DNA of 64,000 bases from Piliocolobus tephrosceles (Eukaryota > Chordata > Mammalia > Primates > Cercopithecidae). Both the position numbers and the translations under genes were made by a program. Below, piece by piece: positions 13,386 to 25,710 of the stretch. The notes below the pieces were generated by a model, which was given only the letters and a program-made list of their open reading frames with translations, had not been told where the DNA came from and ran no database searches. Position 1 is the first letter of the stretch; each line of letters starts with the position of its first letter. Where the stretch lies: the NCBI RefSeq assembly GCF_002776525.5, contig NC_045441.1, positions 64,310,952 through 64,374,951 on the forward strand, written 5' to 3'.

Positions 13386-14403
13386 CATTTAATGACAGAA
13401 TTCCAGTGTAATAGCCTAATGTTGATTAATTCTTTGACTTAAGAATTATGGGAGAGGAACTTTATATTTAAGGTGATTGTATCTAAAGAATTGTAGAAGC
13501 TCGTTTCTCATGCAGTTCAGTTAAGCAGACTACCTGCAAGGTTATCTTTGGGAAATGACAAGGACGTGAGGATTTTTACTCTTGCATATCATTGAATCAG
13601 AGATGCCATAGATTAAAAATTCATCTAGATATTTTTTAAATGAGGGGAGTGGAAACTGATGGTAATTTGTGAGACTTTAGTAAAGTGAAAATTCTGGAGA
13701 TTTTAAATATAAAAGTGAGATGTATCTTAGAATTGATGAATTACAGTATGATAACATTTTATGAAATCTTATCACTACCTTTCTAGTTTGAGGTGGACAT
13801 TTATTTTAATATTCTGTCTGATGCTAAGTTATTTCATCTTTACAACTGTAATATAACATTTTAAATTAACTTGCATCATGTATTTTGAACATGGGAATAT
13901 TCTCTTCTACTTCTAGTAGATAAGCAGTATTGTTTCAAATTATTTCCTTTTCTGGATATTTACACTGAAATACTATAAAAACACTACAATAAATAGAAAA
14001 TTTATAGCATGGTGGGTTTATATCTCTATGGAGCATCAAAATTTATTAATATTACTTATTTTCTCTTTGCCCATGGAAAAGTTTTTATAAACAACATGGT
14101 ACTAGAACCAAGATAATGCATAGTAATCATTGCAGTCAAAATTTATAATTTTCCTTCGCACTGTTCTAAATTCTTATAACACAAAATTGAACTAAGATAG
14201 GAAAGTATATGTGATATCCACTTCTTTGATAAATAAGTGTAAATTTGTTACTTATCAGTAGTTTTTTTTTTTTTTTTAATACCCAGGACCATCTACCACA
14301 GCACTGAAATTTGATATGGGAAAATCATATACTGCATTATAAACACGACAAAAAGAGCAGGTTCAGAGATTGCACAGCAGATGATATGATTGGGATATTT
14401 ACC

Positions 14404-14706
14404 TTTTTTTTTTTTTTTTTCTGAGACAGAGTCTCGCTCTGTCGCCCAGGCTGGAGTGCAATGGTGCCATCTTGGCTCACTGCAACCTCCACCTCCCCAG
14501 TTCAAGTGATCCTCCTTCTCCAGCTTCCTGAGTAGTTGGGACTACAGGTGCCCACCACCACACCTGGCTAATTTTTGTATTTTTTAGTAGATACAGGGTT
14601 TCACCATGTTGGCCAGGCTAGTCTTGAACTCCTAACCTCAAGTAATCTGCCCACCTTTGCCTCCCAAAGTGCTGGGATTACAGGTGTGAGCCACCTTGCC
14701 CGGCCA
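14404..14706 (-). mobile_element. Alu with 11-bp target-site duplication
   Basis: ATATTTACCTT occurs at 14,395-14,405 and 14,707-14,717. Confidence 0.95.
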
Positions 14707-15229
14707 ATATTTACCTTTCTGGAAAGAAACTTCTCTCACTGGGTTGCTCTAAAAACCACTTCCAGCTAAGGTGACAGCTGGTGACCAAAAAACAACAAGC
14801 GAGAAAGAGAAAAGAGACAGGAAATGTTTTTTTTTTTAACGAGAGGAAAGGGAGTAGTAGGAGACAGGTAAATGGGCAGAATTGATTAACACAGATGACA
14901 GTGAAAACACAAACACAAGAAAGTAAAGACAGTTGGTGATGTGAGATTCAAAAGCTTTGCATATCTCTTTTGCTCTTAAGCAGATCATCACATTCTGTTG
15001 AAAGCTTTGTGTTTTGTTTTGTTTTGTTTTTTTAAACTATAGGTCAGTTCTGTAGTCTGGGGATTATTCATTCTCAGAGCTAGATAACCTCTTGTTGTAG
15101 GATTGGATTGCTGGGTGATTGACTGCCCACCTGTTCTGGATAAACAGAAAAAAACTAACTCCATGGTGAAGTCTGGTCCTAAAATCTGCAAAAGAAATAG
15201 CTGTTTGCTTCTTTGTGGTGGCCTTTCTG

Positions 15230-15620
15230 ATGGTCCAGTGTCCTTCCCCTACCACCCCTCAGGCTACACACTAGCTTCTTATGGACAGATTCTATCATCC
15301 TTTAGGAGATATCACCCAAGTCATGCTCGCGATATGGTTTTGCCTTATTGAAAAGCTAAAGGCCATGCAGTCCATTCCCACTCCCTTAAACCACTCCATT
15401 GGCTGCCTCTGTACAATGAAATTTACCCATACCCACCCACCCACTCCCAGCATGCTAATATTCTATCTCTATAGAGACTCCTAGCTAAAGGAGTCTTCAA
15501 AGTTATCATCTGCCTACCATTTTTCCATCCTTACTCTCAAGCAATGTCCCTTGCTTCCACGGAGTTTTCTCTTTTGCAATGAAAGGTCCCAGCCTCTCTA
15601 TCATTCTCGTGTCCACAACC
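15230..15620 (+). mobile_element. L2-like fragment, sense
   Basis: CCACTCCATTGGCTGCCTCT and CCTCTCTATCATTCTCGTGT fit internal L2; weak. Confidence 0.4.
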
Positions 15621-15922
15621 CTCTGAACATAGTGTGTACTGCATTAACAAGATGATGGCTTATGTTCATAATAATAATTTGGAAGCATCAAGAATAATTC
15701 ACATTATGTTAGCATTCTAAGCTTCACTAAGGTAACGGATTATATGTTTTACAGAGCTTTTCACCCAAAACAACTTTGATGTTTTGGTACTTACAGTGTT
15801 TCGCCTACATTACTGAGAAAATTCACTCACAGTAACAGCTCATCCATGAATCTACCAAATAATAGTAGTAGCTAGTACATAAAAGGTTGGATGTTTTGTT
15901 GAATATGCGCAAAGCATATGGA

Positions 15923-16126
15923 GACCAAACAGTGTAGCCTAGCATAAATACTACCAACCATTTCTCCATATATATATAATCACATATAATCAAATCATTT
16001 GTATGATCAAAATATATGTGTGATTTGACCAAACAATGTAGCTTAAATACTACCAACCATTTCTCCATATTTATACAATCACATATAATCAAATCATATG
16101 TATGATCAAAATATATGTGTGATTTA
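15923..16126. repeat. 104-bp tandem duplication
   Basis: GACCAAACA(G/A)TGTAG starts a unit at 15,923 and again at 16,027. Both units run through CTACCAACCATTTCTCCATA to AATATATGTGTGATTT. The copies differ at only a few bases plus a small indel. It is not a known mobile element to my eye. Confidence 0.85.
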
Positions 16127-16384
16127 GAGAATCATGGTTTTAAAAAATGATACCACTGTAATATGCATTTCCTGCACCTTTTCTCGTTGACAACAATTTG
16201 TGAAAAATGTTCCATTCTGTACATACAGATGAAGTCATTCATTTAAATATCCCATGTTATGCATATGCCATACTTTATTCAACTTTCCTCTTGAGAGTCA
16301 TTGTTTGAGATTTTTCTTCTTTTAAAAAAATGTGTTTGTATCTGTTTTTTCGTTTGCTTTCTGAGAAAGTAAGTATGTTTGGAA

Positions 16385-16490
16385 AATTTGGGTTTCAGTC
16401 CCTGCCACCACTATTTACTAGTCATGTGAGGTTGAGCAAGTCCTCTCTGAGTCTGTTTGCTAATCTGTAAAAACATCTCCAGTTATAAAA
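16385..16490 (+). mobile_element. MIR, sense
   Basis: TTTACTAGTCATGTGAGGTT then GAGTCTGTTTGCTAATCTGT match the MIR core. Confidence 0.65.
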
Positions 16491-16665
16491 CTCTCTCTTC
16501 CTCAGAAGTTTATGGAAGATCCAAATGTGGAAGTAAATATACAAATACATATTATAAAGATCATTTTAATTAATTCATATTCGTTTTATATTTCTAATTG
16601 CAGAAATTGTTCATAGGTACAGAAAAAACAGTAAAAATAATACTTTTTCCCTCTTTCTATTAAAG

Positions 16666-16804
16666 AATGGAATGACTCCTCTAATGCATGCAGCATATAA
16701 AGGAAAACTCGATATGTGCAAGTTACTACTGCGACATGGAGCCGATGTAAATTGCCATCAGCATGAACATGGATACACAGCCCTCATGTTTGCTGCACTT
16801 TCGG
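16666..16804 (+). CDS. ANKMY2: ANKMY2 exon 3 (residues 45-90, ankyrin repeats 1-2)
   Basis: 139 bases between TTAAAG and the donor GTGAAG. It encodes the first ankyrin repeat, with the signature TPLMHAAYKGKLDMCKLLL and GADVN, then the start of the second (YTALMFAALSG). The TPLMHAA and YTALMFAA helices are the standard ankyrin TPLH-type motif. The exon ends one base into a glycine codon. Confidence 0.97.
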
Positions 16805-17572
16805 GTGAAGTTTTAGTATTTATAAATATTAGTTACCTGTACAAACTTGTTACAAGTACACATATACTAAAAGATTAAATGCATTTTGATTTTAGTAATT
16901 TTATGATCAAGTTTTATGGAAAGGAATGATGGCGATTGGTTTTTGAAAAGCTATAATGCAGGAAATAAATTATATAATGAATTTGGTGATCTGTTTCTTT
17001 TGTTATTTAAATCAATTGATTCTTTATGTGGACAACATTTTGATGGAATTGAGGAACTGGATCTGTTTTTCTTTCAAGTTACCGCCTTTGATATTCTATA
17101 TTTTTATATTTTCAAGTGATATGAAAACTTCTTTGTTCTTTTGAACGGTCGCTGTGATAGAGCGATATCTGTGATATCTGTTTGCCTCACTGGCACTTAT
17201 GTACTAAATATGATGATCCATTTAGAAACTTACTCGGATTTGTATTGTTTATTATTTGCTGAATAAGGACAATTTAGAAATACTGTCTAAAATTAAGTGG
17301 GGTTATCTGTAATTGGTGTAGCTCTTTGAAAAATACAGAAGTAATATAATATCCTTGTACTTTGAAGATAATAATCTATGTTTTCATAATCCTGGAACCC
17401 AGAAGCATTTCTAAGCACTGTATAAACCACAGAATCCAAAAAGGACAATATTGATAAAAATTTAACATTTTCATTTGTAGGATATACCATAGAGTTAAAA
17501 TACAAACAAAAACTAAAAATATTTATTATATACCTTAAAGGATTATATTGTTAAATATAAGAAGTTCTTTTA

Positions 17573-17862
17573 GCTGGGCACAGTGGCGCACACCTGTAAT
17601 CCCAGCACTTTGGGAGGCCAAGGCAGGCCAATTGCTTGAGCCCAGGAGTTCGAGAACATCCTAGACAACATGGTGAGACTTTGTCTCTACCAAAAATACA
17701 AATATTAGTCAGGCATGGTGGTGCACGTCTGTGGTCCCAGCTACTCAGGAGGCTGAGGAGGAGGATTTTTGAGCCTGGGAGGCAGAGGTTGTAGTGAGCC
17801 GAGATCATGCCCTGGCACTCCAGCCTGGGTGACAGAGTGAGACATCTCAAAAAAAAAAAAAG
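17573..17862 (+). mobile_element. Alu
   Basis: Full-length sense Alu; AGTTCTT repeats on both sides. Confidence 0.93.
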
Positions 17863-17923
17863 AGTTCTTATAAATCAATTATAAAAAGAAAAATACTGCG
17901 GTAGAAAATTGGATGGAAAACTT

Positions 17924-18218
17924 GGCTGGGCGTGGTGGCTCACGCCTGTAATCCCTGCACTTTGGGAGGCCAAGGCGGGCGGATCACGAGGTCAGGAGAT
18001 CGAGACCTTCCTGGCTAACACGGTGAAACCCCATCTCAACTAAAAACACAAAAAATTAGCTGGGCATCATGGCGGGCACCTGTAGTCCCAGCTACTCCAG
18101 AGGCTGAGGCAGGAGAATGGCCTGAACCCAGGAGGCGCAGCTTGCAGTGAGCCAAGACAGCACCACTGCACTCCAGCCTGGGCAACAGAGCGAGACTCAG
18201 CCTCAAAAAAAAGAAAAA
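17924..18218 (+). mobile_element. AluY with perfect 19-bp target-site duplication
   Basis: Carries GATCACGAGGTCAGGAGATC and CTGGCTAACACGGTGAAACC, AluY diagnostic positions. Flanks are AGAAAATTGGATGGAAAAC at 17,903-17,921 and 18,219-18,237. Confidence 0.95.
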
Positions 18219-18239
18219 AGAAAATTGGATGGAAAACAA

Positions 18240-18800
18240 AAGAAATACAACTGGCTGATCAAAATATAAAACATTTTGCACAGTAATCAAATAAATGCAA
18301 ATTAGAACAATAAATTTTATTTTTTAGCTTATTATACTGGCAAATGTTAAGAAAGAGCTATAATGCTCAGGAACTTCTTTACACTATTTTGGGGAGTGCA
18401 TGTCAGTCCAACCTTGCTGGACGGCAGCCTGGCAAAATGCATTCAAAATATGCATAACCTTTGATCCGGCAATATTTCCCAGGAGGTGTTCCTAAGCAAA
18501 TCATAATTCAAACTTGTGAAAATGAATGGAAAATACTTTTCACTGAGTATAGTTCATAATAGCAAAATACCCATAATGACTACTTTAGTAGAAGAATGTG
18601 AATAGAATAGCATATGTATGTGTAGATAGAAAAAAGGTGTAGAAAGATAGATACCCCAGTGGTTAATAGTTATTCCAGAGCCTGTAAGTGTGGGGAACGG
18701 GATGGGTTAGCTGATATTAAAGGGGAACCCTATTCATTTTATCTCTTTTTTAAAAATGTTTTTGTATGTGTATTTTGATTTTATTCTAAGTGTTACCTCT
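18240..18800 (+). mobile_element. L1 3' region, sense (old)
   Basis: CAAATAAATGCAAATTAGAA, TTTGATCCGGCAATATTTCC and AGTTCATAATAGCAAAATAC follow in L1 order. Confidence 0.6.
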
Positions 18801-19082
18801 AGGAAAACATATTTCATTTTGTTTAAAAAAGCGATATTCAATTCCATACTGCTTTTGCATTGCTTGATTTGTTTTCCAGAAAATAAGGTTAATTTCTAAG
18901 TAGGTTCTATAGCATTTCATTCTTTACTGTAGTTATGATTCATGTTTTAAAAGAATGAAAATATCCATATGACCGAAATCTAAAACGAACTGAGGGGAAA
19001 AAAGGTATAAAGAGTTTAGAAAAGGGATGTTTAAATTGTGTCCTCCTTCACATTAACAAATATGTTCCCTTTAAAACTCTAG

Positions 19083-19181
19083 GTAATAAAGACATCACAT
19101 GGGTAATGTTGGAAGCTGGTGCTGAGACAGATGTTGTCAACTCTGTGGGAAGAACAGCAGCTCAGATGGCAGCCTTTGTGG
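19083..19181 (+). CDS. ANKMY2: ANKMY2 exon 4 (residues 91-123, ankyrin repeats 2-3)
   Basis: 99 bases between CTCTAG and GTGAGA. It completes the split glycine, finishes ankyrin repeat 2 (NKDITWVMLEAGAETD) and begins repeat 3 (VGRTAAQMAAFVG). It ends one base into another glycine codon, so the ankyrin exons 3-5 share the same boundary phase. Confidence 0.97.
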
Positions 19182-19494
19182 GTGAGATTTTGCTGCAGTT
19201 TTACATTAGATTATGCCCAAAATTTCCCTTGTGGAAAATAAACCACTTTGCTTCTCTTGGTGGAAATATTATCATGTTGCTTTTAAAACATAAGTATTTA
19301 CAGTCCATTGTAACTTAATGAAATACCTAGTGACTCTGGAGAAAACAAAAGGCTATTTCGAATTTCCACTTTTTGGAATACAAAGAGTAGTGGGGCCATT
19401 TTAATTGCTCACAAATGCTTGTAACGTGTATATTTATGTCTCTAATGAAAGTAGCTAACCGTACTGTTTAAGAATATGAAGAGTGAAGTCAGTA

Positions 19495-19660
19495 ATCCCA
19501 AGTTAAATTTTGGCTGTGCCACATGATAGCAAAGTACTTAATAATTCCGACCTTCACTTTCCTCATGGTAAAATGTTACAGGGTTATTGTGAAGATTAAA
19601 AAGAGGTGAGAGACTTGAGCTTTCCATGTAACACTAAATAAATGGTATTAGTTAGTGTTG
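19495..19660 (+). mobile_element. MIR, sense
   Basis: CCTTCACTTTCCTCATGGTA then AGGGTTATTGTGAAGATTAA. Confidence 0.7.
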
Positions 19661-20474
19661 TTAATAATTATTACAACAATGACGTAACTCTTAGGAAAGA
19701 GTACTTGATAATAATATACAACTACTTCATTATCATTCTCATCAACCACAGACATTTATTTGGTGTGCCCAATAATTTTTGGCGTGTTAATCCTATTACT
19801 TGACATAATGTAAGGAAAGAGTGGGAGTGAATTCTTGTTCTTTGGTATTGGGACGCCATTGAATTGGTGGTGAAGAGACTCCACTGAGAGAAAAGCAAAG
19901 ATAGCAACATCTCATTTATTGGGAGTGCAGTAAGTGGCCTTATAGGGACTAATAATTCATTAAACAAATAATGTTCACAACCTATAAAGCAAGCATCACT
20001 GTAGGTGTCTTGGTTATAGTGATAAGACAGGCTGTTCATACTTTCATGGCACTGAAAGGGTAATAGCAATGACAAATGGTGCGAAAATATAAACTCCAAG
20101 GTAGAACTTCAGAGCTCCATAAAAATACCTAGAAGAGGAGGATCTATCCCATTCAAGGGGGATTTTGAGAGAAGTCAAGTTCAGATACAGTGGGAATTAG
20201 GTATGGAGGATGGTAACTGAATATTATATTAAATTTTATTGTACCATTTTCTTGAAACTACTAATAGAAGCTGCCATTGATTAAGCCAGGCACTCAGTTG
20301 CCTTATGACAGCTTTTTCTGTTAGAAGAAATATCCTTATTTTAATTTCAGAAGAACTTGAGAAAGGTGTGGCCTTGTGTACGCTTCAGAGAAATATTTTA
20401 ACTCCCATACGTACAGGCCCCAAGTTGCCCCCATCTCAGTTCTAAGCTAATTTTGAGGGTGTCACTGCAGTGGG

Positions 20475-20640
20475 AAAGAACACTAAAGTAGGAATCTGGA
20501 GACTTGAACTTTAGTTCATGTGTGCTGATGATTAGTTACAGGATCATGAGCAAATTCCTTTACCTCCATAGACCTCAGTTTTCTGATCTGTATGCAAAGA
20601 AGCGGGGGAATTAGGTGATCTCTGAAGTTCTATTTAACTG
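20475..20640 (+). mobile_element. MIR, sense
   Basis: GAGCAAATTCCTTTACCTCC then CCTCAGTTTTCTGATCTGTA. Confidence 0.7.
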
Positions 20641-20949
20641 TACAAGTTTTCTTTATATCCACAATGTAACAAAATACTGCTCAGATAGAAGTAAACTAAT
20701 TATCCCAAGATCACAGGTCTGGAAATGGAGGAGTCTTTCCTTTCAGGCATTAATACAATGCTCGTTTCTTTTTCTTAACACTACAATACTAACAACATTT
20801 TTACTATGGTAAAAATTGTTTGCAATTCTATCCTAATATAAGAGTAATGTTTTCATTCCATTTTAATCTATTTAATTTCACAGACAAAAAATTACATTGC
20901 ACCCTTCCAGTTGTTACTGTATTTTCCAAATAATTAGCCTTTAAAAAAG

Positions 20950-21995
20950 CTCATTCTCTCCTTTTTGTTTCCTTCAAGTGGATCAGTATGTATACATGTG
21001 TACATACATACATAAGATTTTTGTCATTTTTTTAAAATGCCATCCATCACACAGCAGATATTCCTTGTAACTTGTTTTCTTCACTTAGTAATATATCATG
21101 GACGTTCCTCCCATCTCAGTAGGCATAATTCATTTCCTTCAACAGCTACGTGATATTCCATGATATAGATGTTCCAAAGTTCAGTTAGCTCTCCCTTATT
21201 GACCAATTTTACAGGTTTTTAAGCCCTTTTCTACAAACAAGGTAATAATCATCCTTGATTTTCTATTTTTTACAAGTTAATATTTGAATATTTTTTATGT
21301 GTTAGAACTTTAATATCTCTAAAGTATTTCCTAGAAGTAAAATTGCTGAGACAGAGGATATAGAGTTTTTATTTTTTTATTTATTTACTTATTTATTTAT
21401 TTTTGAGACAGAGTCTTGCCCTGTCGCCCATGCAGGAGTGCGGTGGCGCAACCTCGGCTCACTGAAACCTCCGCCTCCCAGGTTCAAGTGATTCTCCTGC
21501 CTCAGCCTCCCAACTAGCTGGGATTACAGGCATGCGCCACCACACCTAGCTAATTTTTTTTTGTATTTTTAGTAGAGACAAGGTACAAGACCACCATGTA
21601 GTCAGGCTGGTCTCGAACTCCTGACCTCGTGATCTGCCTACCTTGGCCTCCCAAAGTGCTGGGATTACAGCCACCACGCCCGGCCTAGAGTTTTAATTTT
21701 AGTGTAAGTCTAGATTCCTTTCCAAAAGGGCATAGTAATTCACAGTAATGTCCTCACCAGAGATGGGTATTATCATTCTTTCATTTTTTCCAATCTGATA
21801 GTTAAAAAGACTGTACATTGTGAACTTACTTTCCCCTCATTATTCATGAAATTAAGCACTTCTGTTGGTAGTTTGTATTTTCACTTTTGTGGATTACCCA
21901 CTTATACTGTTTTTTCATTTTTTTGTGGGGGGATGCCCTTTGTTATTGCTTTGAGGAGCTTTATGCATACAAATCCATTATCTAACAAATGTATT
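20950..21995 (-). mobile_element. L1, antisense, interrupted by an Alu
   Basis: GTGATATTCCATGATATAGA and TTCCTAGAAGTAAAATTGCT before the Alu, CTCACCAGAGATGGGTATTA after it, in antisense L1 order. Confidence 0.65.
21366..21685 (-). mobile_element. Alu
   Basis: Antisense with a TTTA-rich tail; lacks the usual GCGTGAG before CCACC near its end. Confidence 0.93.
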
Positions 21996-22013
21996 TCAAA
22001 TATTTTATGCCAG

Positions 22014-22095
22014 TCCTCCTTCTCCTCCTCCTCCTGCTCCTTTTTATTCCTTTTCCTCTTCCTCCTCTTCTTCCTTCTTCCTTCTTCTTTTTTAA
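22014..22095. repeat. CTT/CCT-rich pyrimidine tract
   Basis: About 80 bases almost entirely C and T on the + strand, just before the Alu at 22,127. It is able in principle to form triplex DNA. Confidence 0.8.
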
Positions 22096-22126
22096 CTTTA
22101 TGGAGACCTTTGCCATAGGAAATTTA

Positions 22127-22421
22127 TTTATTTATTTATTTTATTTATTTTTTTTGAGATGGAGTCTCACTCTGTCACCCAGGCTGGAGTGCAGTGGTGT
22201 AATCTCGGCTCACTGCAACCTCCACCTCCTGGGTTCAAGTGATTCTCCTGCCTCAGCCTCCCATGTAGCTGGGACTATAGGTATGTGCCACCACGCCCAG
22301 CTAATTTTTGTATTTTTCATAGAGCTGGGGTTTCACCATGTTGGCCAGGCTGGTCTCGAACGCCTGACCTTAGGTCCTTCCCAAAGTCCTAGGATTACAG
22401 GCATGAACCACTGTGCCCATC
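22127..22421 (-). mobile_element. Alu with 10-bp target-site duplication
   Basis: AGGAAATTTA at 22,117-22,126 and 22,422-22,431. Confidence 0.93.
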
Positions 22422-22431
22422 AGGAAATTTA

Positions 22432-23640
22432 CTTTTAAGTAGTCATATTTTTTCTTTTATAGCTTCTGTGTTTCTTGTTTTGCTAAAAGTGGGCCTCTTG
22501 ACCAGGAGTTATATAAGTATTCTCCTAAATATCCTTCAGTTATTTTTTATGATTTTTTTGGTACCTCTAGAATTTATTTGTTTAGAGTTCATTTCTCCCC
22601 AGATATATAGCTAATCGTGATGGTACCATTTATTACACGAGCTAACATTATCCTACTGAATTGAAATACCACCTTTGTGGTAAGTTAAATTATCTTTTAC
22701 TAAATGATTATGTAATTATTTGCAGAGAATTAACATTTGTATGATGCTAGGACTTTCCATCCAATTACACAGTATGCCTTTACATTTCTTTTAGGGGAGG
22801 GAACTGACTTTTGGTCTTTCAATAATATTTAATAGGTTCCTTCATATCAATCCTTTCTTTCAAAATTTATTTCTTAGTAATTTGTAGTTACTGTCCATAT
22901 ATATGGTAAGAATTTGCACTACCACCTCCACACTCAATCACTTCCAGCTGGTTATGGATAATAAAGAGAAAAGTTATTGATTTCTGTATTTTTTTCTTAT
23001 TTTTATTACAGTTTAATGGGTTTTCTAGCTATTAAATTTTATCTTGTTTTCTATTTGAATTTGCTTGGACTTCAAAGTTAGAAGAAATAATAGTGACAAT
23101 TGACATGTCTTTTTCTGTTTTTAATGAAAATATTTTTAGCTTTTCACTTTTAATTTGATATTGCTATTGGTTTTATCATTGTATAATGTCACTCTTTTTC
23201 TTGTTGAATTCTTTTAGTTCTACTTTTACTGATATTACAGCTATTCCTAATTCCTTTTTTTGTCAATAAGCTGTTTGCTCATCTGTTATTTTCAATCTTT
23301 ATCATTTCATTTAAGTAGTATAACTTACAAATGTATAGGTGGGTTCTGTTTTATAATCCAAAATGATAGCTTCCCTCTCCTAACAGGTATTTAACTTATG
23401 TATATTTAATGTAATTACTGATATATGTGGTTGCATTCCTCCTCTTTGACCTCATTTTTACTCTTTATTTTACTTGACATTGTGCACGCTTGTGTGTGTG
23501 GGGGGGTGCACACGCACGCGCACATGTATTTCCTTAAAGTGATTGGCTGGTCAAAACTGTACAGTACCACATCCCCCATCCCCAAGGCCCCGTATTTACC
23601 CATTTAGCAACCTTATAAGATGAAATCCTTATACTTCATT
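22432..23640 (-). mobile_element. L1-like, antisense (degenerate)
   Basis: T-rich sequence such as CACTTTTAATTTGATATTGC and TGATATTACAGCTATTCCTA resembles antisense L1 ORF2. Boundaries uncertain. Confidence 0.4.
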
Positions 23641-24638
23641 TATTTCTCCACATTCTCTGTTTTTGCCTTGTCAGGCCACAGGTCTTTCCTTTCTGCCTCC
23701 TCTGATACTTCCGCAAAACCTGTCCCAGTCATACCTGTCTGTAGCTGTGGACTTTGCTGAGAGAGCCTAGTATTTTTAGTACCAGCTGTAGTGAGAGTGT
23801 CATTGACAGGGTGTTGCTTCTCTTTCAGTAATCCACACCACCAGATTTGCCTGTCATCTATCTTCACCCACTCATATGAACTCCCTCTCTTACTGTCCTC
23901 TCTCTCCTCCCCTTTGTCTCCATTTTTGTCTTTACATCTCTGTTCTCATTTAGGTTTTGGTTATAGACCTTTTCAAATGGGTTACGTAGGTTGTATATTC
24001 TTTGAAACCCATCATGACAAAACTATTAATACCTTTCTCTCTGAAATGTGAGTCATATTTTGCCTAGCTTTCTGACTCATATCACAGTTCTTTTCTCTGA
24101 GATATATAGAAGTTATTCTATAGTTTTCTAAGTTCTGGTTTTGCAAATGAGAATTCAACTTACTTTCCATTGTAAACTTTACATTTCTCATTCTGGAAGA
24201 GCGTTTGATTTTCAGCTTATCCTTGGGAATAAAAAAGTTGAATAGGATATGTCTTGTTGTATGTGTGTGTTCCTATGCATCACACTCTGAGCCCTGTAAG
24301 TCTAGAGGACTCAAATCTAGTGATTGTAATATGGGAGCAAAATGATGTACTGGCTTTTCCACCCGCAGCATTTATTTTCTATATTAATAGTATTATTTTA
24401 GTTATGTATATTCAGAATTTATAAATTTAAAACCAGTAAAATATTTAAGAATTTCAATTACAAAAATTTAAACCTAAATGATTAAGTATTTACAAAGATA
24501 AACTTTAAACATATTATTCAAATATGTTATTAGCAGATTAATGAAAATATCAAAATAAGCACTACCTAAAATGAAAAAGCTTAATCTGGGAAAAAAGGTA
24601 AAGTAATATTATTTTTTCTCTTTAAAAAGGTATAATTA

Positions 24639-24938
24639 GGCTGGGCACAGTGGCTCACACTTGTAATCCCAGCGCTTTGGGTGGCCGAGGCGGGCGGATC
24701 ACCTGAGGTCAGGAGTTAGAGACCAGCCTGATCAACATGGAGAAACCCCGCCTCTACTAAAAAATACAAAATTAGCTGGGTGTGGTGGCTCATGCTTGGA
24801 ATCCCAGCTACTCTGGAGTCTGAGGCAGGAGAATTGCTTGAGCCTAGGAGGCAGAGGTTGCCCTGAGCCGAGATCGCGCCATTGCACTCTAGCCTGGGCA
24901 ACAAGAGCAAAACTCCATCTCAAAAAAAAAAAAAAAAA
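24639..24938 (+). mobile_element. Alu with target-site duplication
   Basis: AAAAAGGTATAATTA occurs directly before and directly after the element. Confidence 0.95.
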
Positions 24939-25052
24939 GGTATAATTAAGAAATCCCTGACTGTACTAGGTGGAGGACTGACAAGAAGATATAGTTATAA
25001 GCTAATTCCATATTTTTCTCTGACTACTTTATCTTCAGGTCTTCCTATGTCT

Positions 25053-25323
25053 GGTTCAGTACTTTTGATGAGCTACTTTAGAACTTTGTGTGTGTGTGGG
25101 AACACCTATCTTTTTATTGAAGCTGGATGTATATTTTGTTTTAAGGACGTATATGCAGTTTGTCTTCATCTTCTCTGGTTTCTTCACATACAGTTGTAAA
25201 TTTCCTCAGAGTTACTTGGATTGATTTTGATGCTGTGTTCATAATCCACTTGCATTCGATTTGCTTGGTTGAATGTCATTTTTCTTTCTGGAAGATTCTG
25301 GGAGAGGTGTTCATTTTCTAAAC
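25053..25323 (-). repeat. Left arm of a long inverted repeat (intron 4)
   Basis: Its reverse complement matches 26,718-26,999 almost end to end, with roughly four in five bases the same by eye. Shared stretches include ATGACATTCAACCAAGCAAA, GATGAAGACAAACTGCATAT and CCAGCTTCAATAAAAAGATAG split by few changes. I do not recognise it as Alu, L1, L2 or MIR. Confidence 0.8.
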
Positions 25324-25710
25324 AGAGCACCTAGGCTCATTTCACATTTTTAATATAGATTGCTACTGTTTGACTTCTCAAGACGTATATACTGGGGAAA
25401 GAAATAAAAGAAATACCCACCTCCCCCAATACCCCCAAAAAGAAAGAAATTGGGTTTTCTGGTACTTAATAAAAGCATGAAGTACCAAAAATGGTATTGT
25501 GATCACTATTAAATTCTCTTTTCAAATCAGGGAGGTTTTCTTTTATCATTTGTTTAATTCTCCATCTGTTCCTTTTTTTCCCTTGACATTTCTGTTAATT
25601 TTCACTATTAGATTTCCTGGATTTGTTCTTTAGCTCTTTCATCTCTTGCATAATGATTTCTATATCTGAATTTTTCTGTTTTGAGATATTTCATCCACTT
25701 GATCTTTTTT

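Larger units (their letters stand above)
7629..16665 (+). other. ANKMY2: ANKMY2 intron 2
   Basis: A 9-kb intron dominated by old L1: antisense 3' end at about 8480-9010, sense pieces at about 10,780-11,770 and 12,360-12,960. Alus lie at 7685-7991, 12,055-12,349 and 14,404-14,706. It also has L2 at about 12,980-13,385 and 15,230-15,620, a GGAA-rich purine tract at 11,856-11,936, a 104-bp tandem duplication at 15,923-16,126 and a MIR at about 16,385-16,490. I could not assign 9010-10,780, 13,390-14,390 or 14,720-15,220. Confidence 0.75.
16805..19082 (+). other. ANKMY2: ANKMY2 intron 3
   Basis: Holds two same-direction Alus (17,573-17,862 and 17,924-18,218) and sense L1-like sequence at about 17,870-17,920 and 18,240-18,800. 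The first 760 bases and 18,800-19,080 are AT-rich with nothing I recognise. The frame of exon 3 stays open about 20 codons past its donor; that is chance, not an alternative end. Confidence 0.75.

Noticed and set aside
15823..16092. An 89-codon minus-strand frame with an internal peptide repeat
   Set aside because: The peptide repeat is just the 104-bp tandem DNA duplication translated.
16805..16878. Exon 3 reading continues past its donor to a stop
   Set aside because: GTGAAG is a valid donor and the ankyrin repeat continues exactly in exon 4, so the read-through is intronic.
22127..22421. Open frames with HCNLHLLGSSDSPASAS-type peptides here and at many other sites
   Set aside because: They are the standard translations of antisense Alus, with no independent coding evidence.
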